The translations under genes and the position numbers were made by a program. The notes below the pieces were generated by a model. It ran no database searches, had not been told where the DNA came from, and saw only the letters and a program-made list of their open reading frames with translations. Shown in pieces: positions 35,460 through 46,487 of a stretch of DNA of 64,000 nt; the first letter of the stretch is position 1; each line of letters starts with the position of its first letter. The stretch is from Gammaproteobacteria bacterium (GTDB lineage Bacteria; Pseudomonadota; Gammaproteobacteria; Competibacterales; Competibacteraceae), in contig JADLEK010000064.1 in the NCBI GenBank assembly GCA_020846135.1, positions 1-64,000 on the forward strand. The letters run 5' to 3'.

Positions 35460-37385
35460 TTACAACCGGTCGCCGTAGGTCACGACTTTGCTCTTGGCCC
35501 GCACACTGTCCACCAAGCCCTCAAACTGCCCCGATCCGGCCTGCTGGGTCAATTGCTGGGCGATGGATTTCCGCTCCTCTTCGGACAGCGCCTCTTTCTG
35601 GCCAGGAACGACCTGTGCGACTTCCAGCACCACTTGATCGCCATTGGCCAGCGCCGTTGAACCGAGCGCCACCTGGCCTGCTTCCGGTTGCGGCAGACGG
35701 AAAGCGGTCGTCAACACCGCCCGATCCACCGTCGGCGCATCGCGGCTCACCAGCCCGACATTCTTGTAGTCACCACCCAACTCTTTGGCCAGGGTTTGCA
35801 AATGCTCCCCCTTGGCGGCGCGCGCTTTCAAAGTCTCAGCATCCTTGGCAATCGCCTCACGAGCCTGCTGTTCCCGCAGACTCTTGACGATGTCCTCCCG
35901 CGCTTCTTCCAAAGTACGCGGCGTTGCATCCCGATACTCCTTCATCCGGATCACCACGATATGCCCTGGCGCCAGTTCAATCGGTTCACTGTTGACGCCG
36001 CGCTTGAGAACATCCTCGCCGAACGCGATTTCAATCAGTTTGGGATTGGCGGCGATCCCCTCACCGCCGCCCTTGCGACTGAACCAACCTGTGTCCTGAA
36101 TTGCCGCGTCCAGTGCCTTGGCAGCCGGCTCCAGGCTGTCAGGATGCTCGTAGCTCAGATTGGCCAGGTTCTGGGTAATCTCGTAAAATCGGTTTTCGGC
36201 CTGCTGCTGGCGAAGTTCTTTAGCGACGGTCTCACGGACTTCCTCGAACGGCTTGACCTGGGCCGGGGTGATCTTGTCGAGCCGGATGATGTGGAAGCCC
36301 GACGGCATCCGCACCGGTTCGCTAACGTCACCCGATTTTTCCAGGGCGAACAAGGCGCTTTCAAAGGCCGGGCTGTCGAACATCCCCTTGCCGATCACCC
36401 CCAGTTCGCCGCCCTCCAGCCCGCCGGAAGCATCAGCTTTAACGTCCTGCAGCGCCTGATCAAAAGTCCTGGTCCCGGCATGGAGTTCATCGGCGATCTG
36501 CTTCGCCTTGGCCTGCGCCTGCTCCACTTCCGCCGGACTGGGATTAAGCGGCAACTTGATCAGCAGATGCGAAGCGGCGCGCTCTTCAGGCTGGCCGTAT
36601 TTGGCGATCTGATCCTGGTAAGCCGTTTTCAGATCCTCTTCACTGACGGTTACGCCTTCCGCGAGTTGCGCCAGCTTCAATTCAATGAACTGCACCTGCA
36701 CCTGTTCAGGATTGACGAAGCGGTCTTGATGCTTCTCGAAATACTCCTGGATTTTTGCGTCTTCCACGGTTGCCTTGGCCACATACTTCTCCAGCGCCAG
36801 CACCGTATATTGCAATTCCCGTTGCTGCTTGAGCAGGGCAATCAACCGATCTAGCTCCACCGGAGTAAACAGCGCCGAAGCCGTCACGCTCTCCCGCAGT
36901 TGTTCGGTCGCTTTCCCCTGCCGGAAACTTTCCTCGAAAGTCGCCGCGACATAGCCCTGATTGCGCAGCCACTGCTCGTAAAGCGCCTTGTCGAAGCCAC
37001 CGCTTTGCTGAAACACCGGCAGCGCCACGATCACATCGTGCAGTTGCCGATCACTGATGCGCAGCCCCTGCTCACGAGCCAACTGATTCAACACCCGCTC
37101 TTCAACCAACTGTTGCAAAACCTGCTGCTTCATCCGCGGTCCGTCCAGCAAGGCCGGATCCGCGTTGCTGCCTAACATGGCCTGCATCCGCTGGCGCTGC
37201 TGCTGGTAGGCCCGCTGGAACTCCTGGACGGAAATGGCGCTGTCGCCAACCACCGCGGCATCCATCGGCCCTCCGCCCTCGAAGTAATAGTTGATGCCCC
37301 ACACCGCGAACGGAACGATGAGCAGGCCAATGATGGTGTAGGCGAACCAGCCTTGGGCGCGATCACGGATTTTCTGAAGGAACAT
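35460..37385 (-). CDS. ppiD: periplasmic folding chaperone PpiD
   Basis: A 641-residue inner-membrane anchored SurA-like protein near the Sec translocon. One N-terminal TM (GWFAYTIIGLLIVPFAVWGI) is followed by a SurA_N domain (SVQEFQRAYQQQRQRM), a parvulin-type domain at about 260-365 (ASHLLIKLPL, GGLEGGELGVIGKGMFDSPA, GFHIIRLDKI) and a second parvulin-like segment. Length matches the family (about 620-640). It ends the lon-hupB-tRNA-ppiD series, and a terminator after the tRNAs (37456-37482) suggests that it needs its own promoter. Confidence 0.95.
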   Translation of the reverse strand: MFLQKIRDRAQGWFAYTIIGLLIVPFAVWGINYYFEGGGPMDAAVVGDSAISVQEFQRAYQQQRQRMQAMLGSNADPALLDGPRMKQQVLQQLVEERVLNQLAREQGLRISDRQLHDVIVALPVFQQSGGFDKALYEQWLRNQGYVAATFEESFRQGKATEQLRESVTASALFTPVELDRLIALLKQQRELQYTVLALEKYVAKATVEDAKIQEYFEKHQDRFVNPEQVQVQFIELKLAQLAEGVTVSEEDLKTAYQDQIAKYGQPEERAASHLLIKLPLNPSPAEVEQAQAKAKQIADELHAGTRTFDQALQDVKADASGGLEGGELGVIGKGMFDSPAFESALFALEKSGDVSEPVRMPSGFHIIRLDKITPAQVKPFEEVRETVAKELRQQQAENRFYEITQNLANLSYEHPDSLEPAAKALDAAIQDTGWFSRKGGGEGIAANPKLIEIAFGEDVLKRGVNSEPIELAPGHIVVIRMKEYRDATPRTLEEAREDIVKSLREQQAREAIAKDAETLKARAAKGEHLQTLAKELGGDYKNVGLVSRDAPTVDRAVLTTAFRLPQPEAGQVALGSTALANGDQVVLEVAQVVPGQKEALSEEERKSIAQQLTQQAGSGQFEGLVDSVRAKSKVVTYGDRL

Positions 37386-37455
37386 GGCGATTACCCGGCA
37401 TTATGAGGTCAAGTCACGAAGGGAAGAGATTGGGATTAGCGCAACCAGCGCGCAT

Positions 37456-37482
37456 AAAAAAGGGCGTCACAAATGACACCCT
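37456..37482 (-). terminator. rho-independent terminator after tRNA-Asp
   Basis: On the minus strand AGGGTGTCA pairs with TGACGCCCT (one G-T pair) around TTTG and is followed by six T. It lies 8 bases past the CCA end of the last tRNA-Asp, and so ends the hupB/tRNA transcript before ppiD. Confidence 0.85.
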
Positions 37483-37490
37483 TGGAAAGT

Positions 37491-37567
37491 TGGCGGAGCG
37501 GACGGGGCTCGAACCCGCGACCCCCGGCGTGACAGGCCGGTATTCTAACCAACTGAACTACCGCTCC
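37491..37567 (-). tRNA. tRNA-Asp (GTC), copy 2
   Basis: A 77-base cloverleaf with encoded CCA. The acceptor begins GGAGCGG, the D arm reads TAGTTCAGTTGGTTAGA, the anticodon loop CTGTCAC gives GTC, and the T arm is GGTTCGA. It differs from the other Asp copy at one position in the T stem. Confidence 0.97.
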
Positions 37568-37611
37568 AAATTAAAACCATTCACTGCCAGAGGCAGCATA
37601 AACACGAAAGT

Positions 37612-37688
37612 TGGCGGAGCGGACGGGACTCGAACCCGCGACCCCCGGCGTGACAGGCCGGTATTCTAACCAACTGAACTACCGCTCC
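37612..37688 (-). tRNA. tRNA-Asp (GTC), copy 1
   Basis: A 77-base cloverleaf with encoded CCA, anticodon loop CTGTCAC, and the same sequence as the copy 121 bases away except one T-stem base. The shared flank GAAAGT points to tandem duplication of the gene. Confidence 0.97.
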
Positions 37689-37700
37689 AACTTTAAACCT

Positions 37701-37776
37701 TGGTGGGTGCTGAGGGGCTTGAACCCCCGACCCTCGCCTTGTAAGGGCGATGCTCTCCCAACTGAGCTAAGCACCC
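37701..37776 (-). tRNA. tRNA-Val (TAC)
   Basis: A 76-base cloverleaf with encoded CCA. The acceptor is GGGTGCT, the D arm TAGCTCAGTTGGGAGA, the anticodon loop CTTACAA (TAC) and the T arm GGTTCAA. Its 5' end is only 14 bases from the hupB stop, so it is most likely processed from the hupB transcript. Confidence 0.97.
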
Positions 37777-37790
37777 TTGGGAAAAGAGGT

Positions 37791-38063
37791 TTACTTTACC
37801 GCGTCCCTGAGCGTTTTTCCAGCCTTAAACACCGGGGCTTTGCTCGCCTTGATTTCCATCGGCTCCCCGGTCTTGGGATTGTGGCCCGCACGAGCGGGGC
37901 GCTCCCGCACCGAGAAGGTGCCAAATCCGGTCAATACCACCGTATCGCCCTGTTTGAGAGCCTTGCCGATGGCATCGACCATAGCGTCAACCGCTTTGCT
38001 AGCCGCGACCTTGGACAATTCAGTCGCTTGAGTCACGGCTTCAACCAATTCAGTTTTGTTCAT
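37791..38063 (-). CDS. hupB: DNA-binding protein HU-beta
   Basis: A 90-residue nucleoid protein that bends DNA as a dimer. The ATG at 38063 (MNKTELVEAVTQATELSK) has AAGGGG 7 bases upstream. The signature GFGTFSVRERPARAGHNPKTGEP includes the DNA-contacting arm and the intercalating Pro. A strong promoter lies 106-135 bases upstream, past the lon stop. Downstream, three tRNA genes follow at once and a terminator closes the unit. Confidence 0.97.
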   Translation of the reverse strand: MNKTELVEAVTQATELSKVAASKAVDAMVDAIGKALKQGDTVVLTGFGTFSVRERPARAGHNPKTGEPMEIKASKAPVFKAGKTLRDAVK

Positions 38064-38168
38064 AATCCCCTTTCCTTTGCAATGCGTGGTGAGTTGTGTG
38101 TTATTGGGTAAAGACCTGGTCCTGCGGGTTACCATACCTACGCCCGGAGGAATGACAGCTATTTTATC

Positions 38169-38198
38169 GTTATATCAGGCCCTTCAAAGCAGTGTCAA
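38169..38198 (-). promoter_or_regulatory. sigma-70 promoter of hupB
   Basis: On the minus strand a perfect -35 TTGACA (38193-38198) is followed after 18 bases by TATAAC (38169-38174). It sits between the lon stop and hupB and would drive hupB and the tRNA-Val/Asp/Asp genes. Confidence 0.8.
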
Positions 38199-38218
38199 TC
38201 AGCGATAGCGGCTGTTTT

Positions 38219-40654
38219 TCAGTGCGCGCGTACATTTTCCAGCGCGGTTCCAATCCGAGCGACAGCTTCCGCATCTAGATTCACAACTTCCCGGGATAAC
38301 GGCGTCGGCAACGCCTGTAACGCAATTTCCAGAACCTGGTCGATCCAGCGTACCGGACGCACCTCAATCTTTTCCAGGATGGCCGCTGGAATATCAACCA
38401 GATCCTTGCGATTTTCCTCCGGGATCACCACGGTCGCAATGCAACCTCGATGCGCCGCCAGCAATTTTTCCTTCAAGCCGCCGATCGGCAACACTTCGCC
38501 GCGCAGCGTGATCTCGCCGGTCATGGCGACGCTGGCCCGCGCCGGAATGCGGGTTAACGCCGATACCAGCGCCGTACACATGCCAATGCCGGCGCTGGGG
38601 CCATCCTTGGGGGTCGCGCCTTCCGGGACGTGGATGTGCAAGTCATATTTCTGATGGAAGTCCGGATCAATGCCCAGCGCCTCGGCGCGGCTGCGAACCA
38701 CGGTCATCGCAGCCTGGATCGATTCGCGCATGACCTCGCCCAGTTTGCCGGTATGGATCAGCTTACCCTTGCCCGGCACCAGCGCCGCTTCAATACTCAG
38801 CAGTTCACCACCTACCTCGGTCCAGGCCAGCCCGGCCACCTGGCCGATCTGATCCTGTTCCTCCGCCAGTCCGTAGCGGAACCGCCGCACCCCCAAGTAT
38901 TTTTCCAGCAGGGCAGGGGCCACCACAATTTTTTCCTTGACCGGATGGAGAGTCACTTCCTTGACTACCTTGCGGCTAATTTTCGCCAACTCGCGCTCCA
39001 GATTACGCACCCCGGCTTCGCGGGTATAAAAACGGATGATGTCGCGGATCGAATCGTCGGTCATTTCCAGCTCACCGGGTTTCAGACCATTATTGATCAT
39101 CTGCTTCGGGGCCAGATAACGGGAGGCGATATTCAACTTCTCCTCCTCGGTGTAGCCTGGAATGCGGATCACTTCCATCCGATCCAGCAGCGGCGGCGGA
39201 ATATTCAGCGAGTTGGCGGTAGCGACGAACATCACGTCCGACAGGTCAAAATCCACTTCCAGATAATGATCGCTGAAGGTGTTATTCTGCTCAGGGTCCA
39301 GCACTTCCAGCAGCGCCGAAGAGGGATCGCCGCGAAAATCCATTGACATCTTGTCAATTTCATCAAACAGAAACAGTGGATTGCGCACCCCGACCTTGGT
39401 CAGGTTCTGAATGATCTTGCCAGGCAGCGAACCAATATAGGTGCGGCGGTGACCACGGATCTCGGCCTCGTCACGCACCCCACCCAGCGACATGCGGACA
39501 AACTTGCGGTTGGTGGCGCGGGCGATAGAGCGACCCAGTGAGGTTTTACCCACCCCGGGCGGCCCGACCAGGCACAGAATCGGCCCCTTCAGTTTGGGCG
39601 TCCGCTGCTGCACAGCCAGATATTCGAGAATCCGTTCCTTGACTTTCTCCAAACCGTAATGGTCCGCTTCCAGAATTTCCTCGGCGGCCAGCAGATCCTG
39701 GTGAATCTTGGTGCGCCGTCGCCATGGGACATTGGCCAGCCAATCCAGGTAGTTGCGCACTACCGTCGCCTCGGCTGACATCGGCGACATCGTTTTCAGC
39801 TTGTTCAACTCTGACTGAGCCTTGGCTCTGGCTTCCTTCGGCATTCCCGCCTTGTCGATGCGCCGAGCCAGATCCTCGATCTCGTTGGGTGAATCCTCTA
39901 GATCGCCGAGTTCCTTCTGAATCGCCTTCATCTGCTCATTCAGATAGTACTCACGCTGGGTCTTCTCCATCTGCTGCTTGACCCGACCGCGGATGCGCTT
40001 TTCCACCTGGAGAATGTCAATCTCGCCTTCCACCAGCGCCAGCAACTGTTCGAAGCGCTCACGCAGATCGTCAATTTCAAGAACTTTCTGCTTCTCATCC
40101 AGTTTGAGGGTCATGTGAGCCGCAATGGTATCCGCCAGCCGGATCGGATCTTCAATCCCGGCCACCGAGGCCAGCACTTCGCCCGGGATCTTCTTGTTCA
40201 GCTTCACATACTGGCTGAACGTATCGAGCAACGACCGAATCAGGGCGTGGAGTTCCTGCACATCGCCTTCATCCGCAACAGGCTCCAGCAGCGACACCGC
40301 TGCAATAAAACAGGCTCCGGTTTCAGTGAAGCGATGAATGCTGACCCGCTGACTACCTTCCACCAGCACTTTGACCGTGCCATCCGGCAACCGCAGCAGT
40401 TGCAGCACATTCGACAGGGTGCCAATAGCGTAAAGATCTTCGACGCCGGGTTCTTCCTCTTCGGCGTTTTTCTGCGCGACCAGCACAATCCGCTTGTTGC
40501 CCTGCATTGCCAGGTTAAGGGCGTGGATCGATTTTTCCCGCCCCACAAATAGTGGAATCACCATGTGCGGATAAACCACCACATCGCGGAGCGGCAACAC
40601 GGGCAGCAGCATCTGGCTGGATAAGGTATCCAACCGGGCTTCCTTTTGTTTCAT
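38219..40654 (-). CDS. lon: ATP-dependent protease Lon
   Basis: An 811-residue homo-oligomeric AAA+ protease of the cytoplasm. The N-terminal LON substrate domain ([20 protein letters not shown]) covers about 10-205, followed by a coiled-coil region. The AAA+ module has Walker [16 protein letters not shown] and Walker [13 protein letters not shown]. The protease domain has the Ser in [14 protein letters not shown] and the Lys in [12 protein letters not shown]. The ATG at 40654 is chosen for its family-like start (MKQKEARLD). It is 136 bases downstream of clpX. Confidence 0.98.
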   Translation of the reverse strand: MKQKEARLDTLSSQMLLPVLPLRDVVVYPHMVIPLFVGREKSIHALNLAMQGNKRIVLVAQKNAEEEEPGVEDLYAIGTLSNVLQLLRLPDGTVKVLVEGSQRVSIHRFTETGACFIAAVSLLEPVADEGDVQELHALIRSLLDTFSQYVKLNKKIPGEVLASVAGIEDPIRLADTIAAHMTLKLDEKQKVLEIDDLRERFEQLLALVEGEIDILQVEKRIRGRVKQQMEKTQREYYLNEQMKAIQKELGDLEDSPNEIEDLARRIDKAGMPKEARAKAQSELNKLKTMSPMSAEATVVRNYLDWLANVPWRRRTKIHQDLLAAEEILEADHYGLEKVKERILEYLAVQQRTPKLKGPILCLVGPPGVGKTSLGRSIARATNRKFVRMSLGGVRDEAEIRGHRRTYIGSLPGKIIQNLTKVGVRNPLFLFDEIDKMSMDFRGDPSSALLEVLDPEQNNTFSDHYLEVDFDLSDVMFVATANSLNIPPPLLDRMEVIRIPGYTEEEKLNIASRYLAPKQMINNGLKPGELEMTDDSIRDIIRFYTREAGVRNLERELAKISRKVVKEVTLHPVKEKIVVAPALLEKYLGVRRFRYGLAEEQDQIGQVAGLAWTEVGGELLSIEAALVPGKGKLIHTGKLGEVMRESIQAAMTVVRSRAEALGIDPDFHQKYDLHIHVPEGATPKDGPSAGIGMCTALVSALTRIPARASVAMTGEITLRGEVLPIGGLKEKLLAAHRGCIATVVIPEENRKDLVDIPAAILEKIEVRPVRWIDQVLEIALQALPTPLSREVVNLDAEAVARIGTALENVRAH

Positions 40655-40790
40655 GACGAACTTCCCGCGATGCAACCAGATGATTGAATAGGCGACGACG
40701 TGAGCCGGTCGGGAGTGCGCTGGACTAACTGACCAGAGAGCGGAAAGCGCACCGAATAATCACCTTTCCCGCCCTTGGCCAGACCCATCG

Positions 40791-42077
40791 TCAATCTTGC
40801 CCAACTGCACGCCGTTCGGGGTTTTCATAGACGAAGTACGGCTTGGCATGACCAGCGACCACCGCATCGTCAACGACTACCTTACAGACATTCTGCATGC
40901 TCGGCAGGTCGTACATGGTATCCAGCAGGATATGCTCCAGAATGGTTCGCAGACCACGCGCACCGGTCTTGCGATCCATCGCCTTGCGAGCCACTGCCCG
41001 CAGCGCCTCATCTCGGAACTCCAGCTCACTCCCTTCCATCTCAAACAACTTATTAAATTGTTTGGCAATGGCGTTTTTGGGTTCGGTGAGAATCCGCACC
41101 AAGGCCTGTTCATCCAGTTCGGTCAGGGTCGCCACGACCGGCAACCGGCCAACAAACTCCGGGATCAGTCCATACTTGATCAGATCCTCGGGTTCGACCG
41201 TCATCAGGACTTCACCGACGGTTTTGCCGCCATCCTTGCTTTTGACGTCTGCCGAAAAACCGATCCCACCCTTGTCGGAGCGACTGCGGATCACCTTGTC
41301 CAAACCGGCGAAAGCCCCGCCGCAAATGAACAGGATGTTGCTCGTGTCCACTTGCAGGAATTCCTGCTGGGGGTGTTTGCGGCCTCCCTGCGGCGGCACC
41401 GAAGCCAGGGTGCCTTCGATCAGTTTCAGGAGCGCCTGCTGCACACCCTCACCGGATACATCACGGGTGATCGATGGGTTGTCCGATTTGCGTGAAATCT
41501 TGTCGATCTCATCGATGTAGACAATCCCGGTTTGCGCCTTCTCCACATCGTATTCGCATTTTTGCAGCAGCTTCTGGATGATGTTCTCGACATCCTCGCC
41601 AACATAACCGGCCTCGGTCAGAGTAGTCGCATCGGCGATTGTAAACGGCACGTTCAGCATCCGGGCCAGTGTTTCAGCCAGCAGGGTCTTGCCGGAACCG
41701 GTGGGACCGATCAGCAGGATATTGCTTTTAGCCACTTCGATTTCCGGGGACTTATTAGAGTGACCGCCCTGTTGCAACTCCAACCGCTTGTAATGATTGT
41801 ATACCGCCACCGCCAGCACTTTCTTGGCGCGCTCCTGGCCGATCACATATTCATCCAGCACCTGGTTGATATCGTGCGGCTTAGGGAGTTTATAGGCTGC
41901 CGCCGGCGCACTCTCTTCCATCTCCTCGCGGATGATGTCGTTACACAGTTCAACGCATTCGTCGCAGATGAACACGTTCGGGCCGGCGATCAGCTTGCGA
42001 ACCTCATGCTGGCTCTTGCCACAAAAGGAACAGTACAGCAGCTTGTCGTCGTCCCGGTCATTGCGGTCTCTGCCCAT
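40791..42077 (-). CDS. clpX: ClpX, unfoldase subunit of ClpXP
   Basis: A 428-residue AAA+ ATPase that recognises, unfolds and feeds tagged proteins to ClpP. The N-terminal zinc domain has CSFCGKS and CDECVELCN. Walker A is [16 protein letters not shown], the pore loop GYVGED is present, Walker B is [12 protein letters not shown], and the ClpP-docking IGF-like loop is [10 protein letters not shown]. It follows clpP by 66 bases, the usual order. Confidence 0.98.
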   Translation of the reverse strand: MGRDRNDRDDDKLLYCSFCGKSQHEVRKLIAGPNVFICDECVELCNDIIREEMEESAPAAAYKLPKPHDINQVLDEYVIGQERAKKVLAVAVYNHYKRLELQQGGHSNKSPEIEVAKSNILLIGPTGSGKTLLAETLARMLNVPFTIADATTLTEAGYVGEDVENIIQKLLQKCEYDVEKAQTGIVYIDEIDKISRKSDNPSITRDVSGEGVQQALLKLIEGTLASVPPQGGRKHPQQEFLQVDTSNILFICGGAFAGLDKVIRSRSDKGGIGFSADVKSKDGGKTVGEVLMTVEPEDLIKYGLIPEFVGRLPVVATLTELDEQALVRILTEPKNAIAKQFNKLFEMEGSELEFRDEALRAVARKAMDRKTGARGLRTILEHILLDTMYDLPSMQNVCKVVVDDAVVAGHAKPYFVYENPERRAVGQD

Positions 42078-42143
42078 TAATCGATCCTCGTCATCATCGC
42101 GCAGTCATAGATTTCAGCCTTAAGGATCCTGCAAGCGGTGACA

Positions 42144-42773
42144 TCAGCCGGCCGGGACTCGCTGGCTCAATACCGCATCAATCAGGCCGTACTCAACCGC
42201 TTCAGCGCCGCCCATAAAATTATCGCGGTCGGTATCCACGGCAATTTTCTCGACCGGTTGACCCGTATGCTTGGCCAGAATCCGGTTAAGCCGGTCACGG
42301 ACCAATAGGATTTCGCGGGCGTGAATATCAAAGTCGCTGGCCTGGCCTTGGAATCCACCTAGCGGCTGATGAATCATCACTCGCGAGTGCGGGAGGCAGA
42401 ACCGCTTGCCCGCTGCGCCGCCGGTCAGCAGCAATGCGCCCATGCTGGCCGCCTGACCAACGCACATGGTGCTGACGCTGGGCTTGATGAACTGCATGGT
42501 GTCGTAGATCGCCAGGCCCGCGCTCACTGAGCCGCCCGGCGAGTTGATATAGAGATGAATGTCCTTATCCGGGTTTTCCGCTTCCAGAAAGAGCAGTTGC
42601 GCGACGATCAGGTTGGCGGTGTAGTCCTCAACGGGTCCCACCAGAAACACGACTCGTTCCTTGAGCAGACGGGAGTAAATGTCGTAAGCCCGTTCACCGC
42701 GTGCGGTCTGTTCAACCACGATCGGGACAAGGTTCAAAGCCCGAATGGACGCCGAAGCGCTGGTTTCAGTCAT
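42144..42773 (-). CDS. clpP: ClpP protease subunit
   Basis: A 209-residue serine protease forming a double heptamer. The catalytic triad is Ser110 (GQAASMGA), His135 ([10 protein letters not shown]) and Asp184 (DTDRDNF). The ATG at 42773 overlaps the tig stop (ATGA), which fixes the start and discards the 41-residue upstream extension. A short propeptide is expected to be removed by self-cleavage. It degrades substrates handed over by ClpX, and by ClpA through the aat/bpt N-degron system. Confidence 0.98.
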   Translation of the reverse strand: MTETSASASIRALNLVPIVVEQTARGERAYDIYSRLLKERVVFLVGPVEDYTANLIVAQLLFLEAENPDKDIHLYINSPGGSVSAGLAIYDTMQFIKPSVSTMCVGQAASMGALLLTGGAAGKRFCLPHSRVMIHQPLGGFQGQASDFDIHAREILLVRDRLNRILAKHTGQPVEKIAVDTDRDNFMGGAEAVEYGLIDAVLSQRVPAG

Positions 42774-44122
42774 GCGGCGGACTCCTGTGTGGAAAGTTGT
42801 CGCTGGTCCACCGACTCGGCTTGGGATTGCACAGGTTTCATAATTTCCGCAAACGTGCTGGGCTTTTCGGTGACCTGCGCTCGCTCCAGCAGCCATTCGA
42901 CCACCTGAGCCTCGACGACCAGTGCGCGGATATTGTCCATCGCTTGTGGATTCTGCTCATGCCAGCGAATTACCTCTGCCGGATCCTCATAGCTAGCGGC
43001 GAGTGTTTCCAGACGCTCCCGCACCTGTTGCTCGTCGGCCTTCAGTTCCTGCATCGTCGCCACCCGTGACATCAGCAAGCCCAGCGCCACCCGACGACTG
43101 GCCTCAGCGCTAAACAACTGGGTCTTCAGTTGCTGAATTTTTTCATCCTGATCGCCACCCGGAAAATAAAGCTGGCCAGCCAGATTTTCGATCTCGGCGT
43201 CAACCAGCATTTGCGGTAACGGAATGGGGTTAGCGGCCAGCAGACCCTGCAGCGCCTGACGCTTGACCGCCGTCTTAATGCCATCGCGCAACTCACGATC
43301 CATACTGTCACGCAATGACTGCCGTAAACCAGCGACACCACCCTCCTTGACATCAAAGCTTTCAGCAAAAGCATCATTCAGTTCAGGGATGCTGGCTTCC
43401 TCGACAACATGGACCCTGACCTGGAAATGGGCGGTCTTGCCGGCAACCTCCTGAGCGTGATAATCCTCCGGGAAGGTCAGATCGAATCCGATCTCCGGAC
43501 CAGCGCTCAGGCCAAGCAACTGTTCTTCAAAACTGCTGAACATCACATTCTTACCCAGTATCACAACCGAATTTTCGCCTTTGCTACCTGGGAAACTCTG
43601 TCCGTCAATCTCGCCGTTAAAATCGATGCGCAGCCGGTCGCCCTCTTGGGCCGGACGCTCCACGGCATTCCAGACTGCCCGCTGCTGACGCAAGGTCTCG
43701 ATCATCATATCGATATCCTGCTCAGTGACTTCCGCGACCGGACGCTCGACCTGGACGTTTTCAAGGCCGGAAGGTTCAAATGAAGGCATGATCTGGAACG
43801 TGGCGCTGTATTCAAGGTCCTGTCCCTCTTCCAGATTTTTGGGTTCGATGGCCGGAGCGCCAATGGGACTAAGCTGTTCCTGCGTCAGCGCCTCAATCAG
43901 GCTCTGCTGCACCAGCTCACTGACTACTTCATACCGCACCTGATCGCCATGCATCTTTTTGATCAGCTTGAGCGGTACTTTGCCGGGGCGAAATCCATGA
44001 ACCTTGACTTGCCGGGATAATTTTTGCAACCGGCTGTTAATTTCCCCAGTGACTTGTTCAGCGGGGACCTGCACGGTCACCCGGCGCTCCAGATCGCTCA
44101 GCGTCTCAACTGAAACCTGCAT
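42770..44122 (-). CDS. tig: trigger factor
   Basis: A 450-residue ribosome-bound chaperone with prolyl isomerase activity. The N-terminal domain has the ribosome signature [21 protein letters not shown]-type PPIase domain covers about 150-245 ([20 protein letters not shown]). A helical C-terminal domain follows. The length is slightly above the usual 430-435, because of the C-terminal tail ending QLSTQESAA. It is first in the tig-clpP-clpX-lon series. Confidence 0.97.
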   Translation of the reverse strand: MQVSVETLSDLERRVTVQVPAEQVTGEINSRLQKLSRQVKVHGFRPGKVPLKLIKKMHGDQVRYEVVSELVQQSLIEALTQEQLSPIGAPAIEPKNLEEGQDLEYSATFQIMPSFEPSGLENVQVERPVAEVTEQDIDMMIETLRQQRAVWNAVERPAQEGDRLRIDFNGEIDGQSFPGSKGENSVVILGKNVMFSSFEEQLLGLSAGPEIGFDLTFPEDYHAQEVAGKTAHFQVRVHVVEEASIPELNDAFAESFDVKEGGVAGLRQSLRDSMDRELRDGIKTAVKRQALQGLLAANPIPLPQMLVDAEIENLAGQLYFPGGDQDEKIQQLKTQLFSAEASRRVALGLLMSRVATMQELKADEQQVRERLETLAASYEDPAEVIRWHEQNPQAMDNIRALVVEAQVVEWLLERAQVTEKPSTFAEIMKPVQSQAESVDQRQLSTQESAA

Positions 44123-44206
44123 TGCTACACCTCAAGGCTTGTTCGTTATGGGTCGGGGCGCCGCTAGCCGTGCGGCAAGAAGTTTTCCGGGCCTGTTACT
44201 GATGAG

Positions 44207-44291
44207 TGGTGCGAAAGGCGGGACTCGAACCCGCACGGGTTACCCCACTGGAACCTAAATCCAGCGCGTCTGCCAGTTCCGCCACTTTCGC
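44207..44291 (-). tRNA. tRNA-Leu (TAG)
   Basis: An 85-base class II tRNA with a long variable arm and encoded CCA. The acceptor is GCGAAAG, the anticodon loop TTTAGGT gives TAG, and the T arm is GGTTCGA. It is the last tRNA before tig. Confidence 0.95.
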
Positions 44292-44440
44292 ATGAGAACG
44301 CGGTTCGCCGTCCAAAAAAGATTCCTCGAAATGCGTTAGCCGCCATCGATGGGCGGCGAAGTATACAAGACGACGCACCCCCTGGAACAGGAATGCGGGT
44401 AACAACAGGAGGGAACGGACGACGCGCGAGGCACTGAAGA

Positions 44441-44517
<77 letters not shown>

Positions 44518-44570
44518 ATAAACCGGTAATGTGTGGAACCCGGAACTTTTCCGGGAATAAAACCTGAAAC

Positions 44571-44647
44571 TGGGGTGGACGATGGGATTCGAACCCACGA
44601 CGACCGGATCCACAATCCGGGGCTCTACCAACTGAGCTACGCCCACC
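44571..44647 (-). tRNA. tRNA-His (GTG)
   Basis: A cloverleaf with the extra 5' G (-1) typical of tRNA-His pairing with the discriminator C, and encoded CCA. The acceptor is GTGGGCG, the anticodon loop TTGTGGA (GTG) and the T arm GGTTCGA. A CCCGGAA/TTCCGGG hairpin at 44539-44555 separates it from tRNA-Lys. Confidence 0.97.
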
Positions 44648-44675
44648 ATTGAAACTCTGATCAAATCCGCCGGAT

Positions 44676-44752
<77 letters not shown>

Positions 44753-44799
44753 AGCACTGCCAACTATTGCTAAATCAGGCTATCCATTCGTTTTGTCAG

Positions 44800-44876
<77 letters not shown>

Positions 44877-44938
44877 TCTTGCTCACCGATGCTGTTTTCA
44901 TCGATGCCGGCAATTCGCTATTCCATGCGAGAACAGCA

Positions 44939-44968
44939 ATTCTAATTTTCCAAGCACGTTGCCGTCAA
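44939..44968 (-). promoter_or_regulatory. sigma-70 promoter of the five-tRNA array
   Basis: On the minus strand TTGACG (44963-44968) and TAGAAT (44939-44944) are 18 bases apart. The site lies in the gap between the cysS stop and tRNA-Pro, correctly oriented for Pro-Arg-His-Lys-Leu and possibly tig. Confidence 0.65.
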
Positions 44969-44976
44969 GCCGGTTT

Positions 44977-46410
44977 TCACTGTCGCCGCCAAAGGGTTCC
45001 CTTGACGGTGTCCTCCAGCACAACCCCCTCTTCCTGTAACAGGCCCCGAATCCGATCCGCTTCCGCCCAGTTTTTGGCCTTGCGGGCGGCATTGCGCTGT
45101 TCAATGAGCGCATTAATTTGTCCCGTTGAATCCATCTGTTCGCCCCCATCGCCCGTTGCGGCCAGTGGATCGGCCAGCGCAACCTCGCGGGGAATTCCGC
45201 CTTGCAGGAAGATTTCGGGATCGCACTGCAGCAACCCCAATAGTCCGCCCAGATGACTCAGCGTGAATCCCAGCCGCGCCGCCGCAGCTTCATCCTCAGC
45301 CCGCAGCCGGTTAATCCGCCGCGCCAGATCAAACAGCGTCGCCAGCGCTTCCGGAGTATTGAAATCATCGTCCATAGCGTGCGCAAAGCGGGTTTGCCAA
45401 CTCTCATCCACTACCGTAGCAGCAACCGCCGGCAAGCCACGCAGCGCAGTGTACAGCCGGGTCAGGGACGCTTTCGCCTGCTCCAGATTCTCGTCCGAAT
45501 AATCGAGCGGCCCCCGGTAATGGCTGGACAGGATGAACAGCCGAACGACTTCCGGCTGATAGCGCTGCAACACCTCGCGCACGGTGAAGAAGTTGCCCAG
45601 TGACTTGGCCATTTTCTCCTTATTCACCTGCACAAAGCCGTTATGCATCCAGACATTCACATAGCGCTGCCCGCTGGCGGCTTCGGATTGGGCGATCTCG
45701 TTTTCGTGGTGCGGGAACTTCAGGTCCATGCCGCCGCCGTGAATATCGAAATGCTCACCCAGACACCGACTGGACATCGCGGAACATTCGATATGCCAGC
45801 CGGGCCGGCCCGCACCCCAAGGCGACGGCCAACTCGGTTCGCCAGGCTTGGCCGCTTTCCACAGTACAAAATCCAGCGGGTCGGCTTTCGCGGCTTCCAC
45901 TGCCACCCGCTCGCCGGCCCGCAAATCATCCAGTTTCTTGTTAGCCAGTTGCCCATAATGCGCAAAGCGGCTGACGGCGTAATACACATCCCCGCCCGCC
46001 CCAACATAGGCATAGCCCTTGTTTAGCAAGGTTTGAATCAGCGCGATGATGTCGGTCATGGCTTCGGTGGCGCGCGGTTCCTGGGTCGGCGGCAAAATGC
46101 CCAGCGCGGCCAAATCTTCGTGCATGGCGCTGATGAACCGGTCAGTGAGCGCCCCGAAATCTTCGCCATTCTCCTGCGCCCGGCGGATGATTTTGTCGTC
46201 AATATCGGTGATGTTGCGGACATAGATGACCTCGTAGCCCCTGGCCCGCAACCAGCGCAATACGATGTCGAACACCACCATGACCCGGGCGTGGCCAACA
46301 TGGCAGTGGTCATAAACCGTCATGCCGCAGACATACATCCGCACCTTGCCCGGCTCAATCGGCTGGAAGGGTTCTTTCTGACGGGTCAGGCTATTGAAAA
46401 TCTGGAGCAT
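44977..46410 (-). CDS. cysS: cysteinyl-tRNA synthetase
   Basis: A 477-residue class I synthetase charging tRNA-Cys. The zinc-binding Cys and HIGH-type motif appear in [18 protein letters not shown]. The other zinc ligands are in GWHIECSAM and HHENE, and KMSKS is present as KMAKSLGNF. The C-terminal DALR and anticodon domain includes [18 protein letters not shown]. Length is near the usual 460. It is upstream of the tRNA array. Confidence 0.97.
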   Translation of the reverse strand: MLQIFNSLTRQKEPFQPIEPGKVRMYVCGMTVYDHCHVGHARVMVVFDIVLRWLRARGYEVIYVRNITDIDDKIIRRAQENGEDFGALTDRFISAMHEDLAALGILPPTQEPRATEAMTDIIALIQTLLNKGYAYVGAGGDVYYAVSRFAHYGQLANKKLDDLRAGERVAVEAAKADPLDFVLWKAAKPGEPSWPSPWGAGRPGWHIECSAMSSRCLGEHFDIHGGGMDLKFPHHENEIAQSEAASGQRYVNVWMHNGFVQVNKEKMAKSLGNFFTVREVLQRYQPEVVRLFILSSHYRGPLDYSDENLEQAKASLTRLYTALRGLPAVAATVVDESWQTRFAHAMDDDFNTPEALATLFDLARRINRLRAEDEAAAARLGFTLSHLGGLLGLLQCDPEIFLQGGIPREVALADPLAATGDGGEQMDSTGQINALIEQRNAARKAKNWAEADRIRGLLQEEGVVLEDTVKGTLWRRQ

Positions 46411-46487
46411 GGCAACATCTCTTGTAGCAATAATTTAGCAATGACGGACGCATAGGCAGGGATGAACGTGAGACTGAACCAGTGAAA

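Noticed and set aside
35688..36854. 388-codon plus-strand frame opposite ppiD
   Set aside because: No recognisable domain, and it lies entirely inside the ppiD parvulin region.
40115..40552. Plus-strand frame opposite the start of lon
   Set aside because: Antisense shadow of the conserved Lon N-terminal domain.
36900..44122. The tig-clpP-clpX-lon-hupB-ppiD cluster as a novel proteostasis island
   Set aside because: This order is standard in gammaproteobacteria.
44539..44555. CCCGGAA/TTCCGGG hairpin between tRNA-His and tRNA-Lys as a terminator
   Set aside because: No T-run on either strand after the stem, and the array appears to continue to tRNA-Leu.
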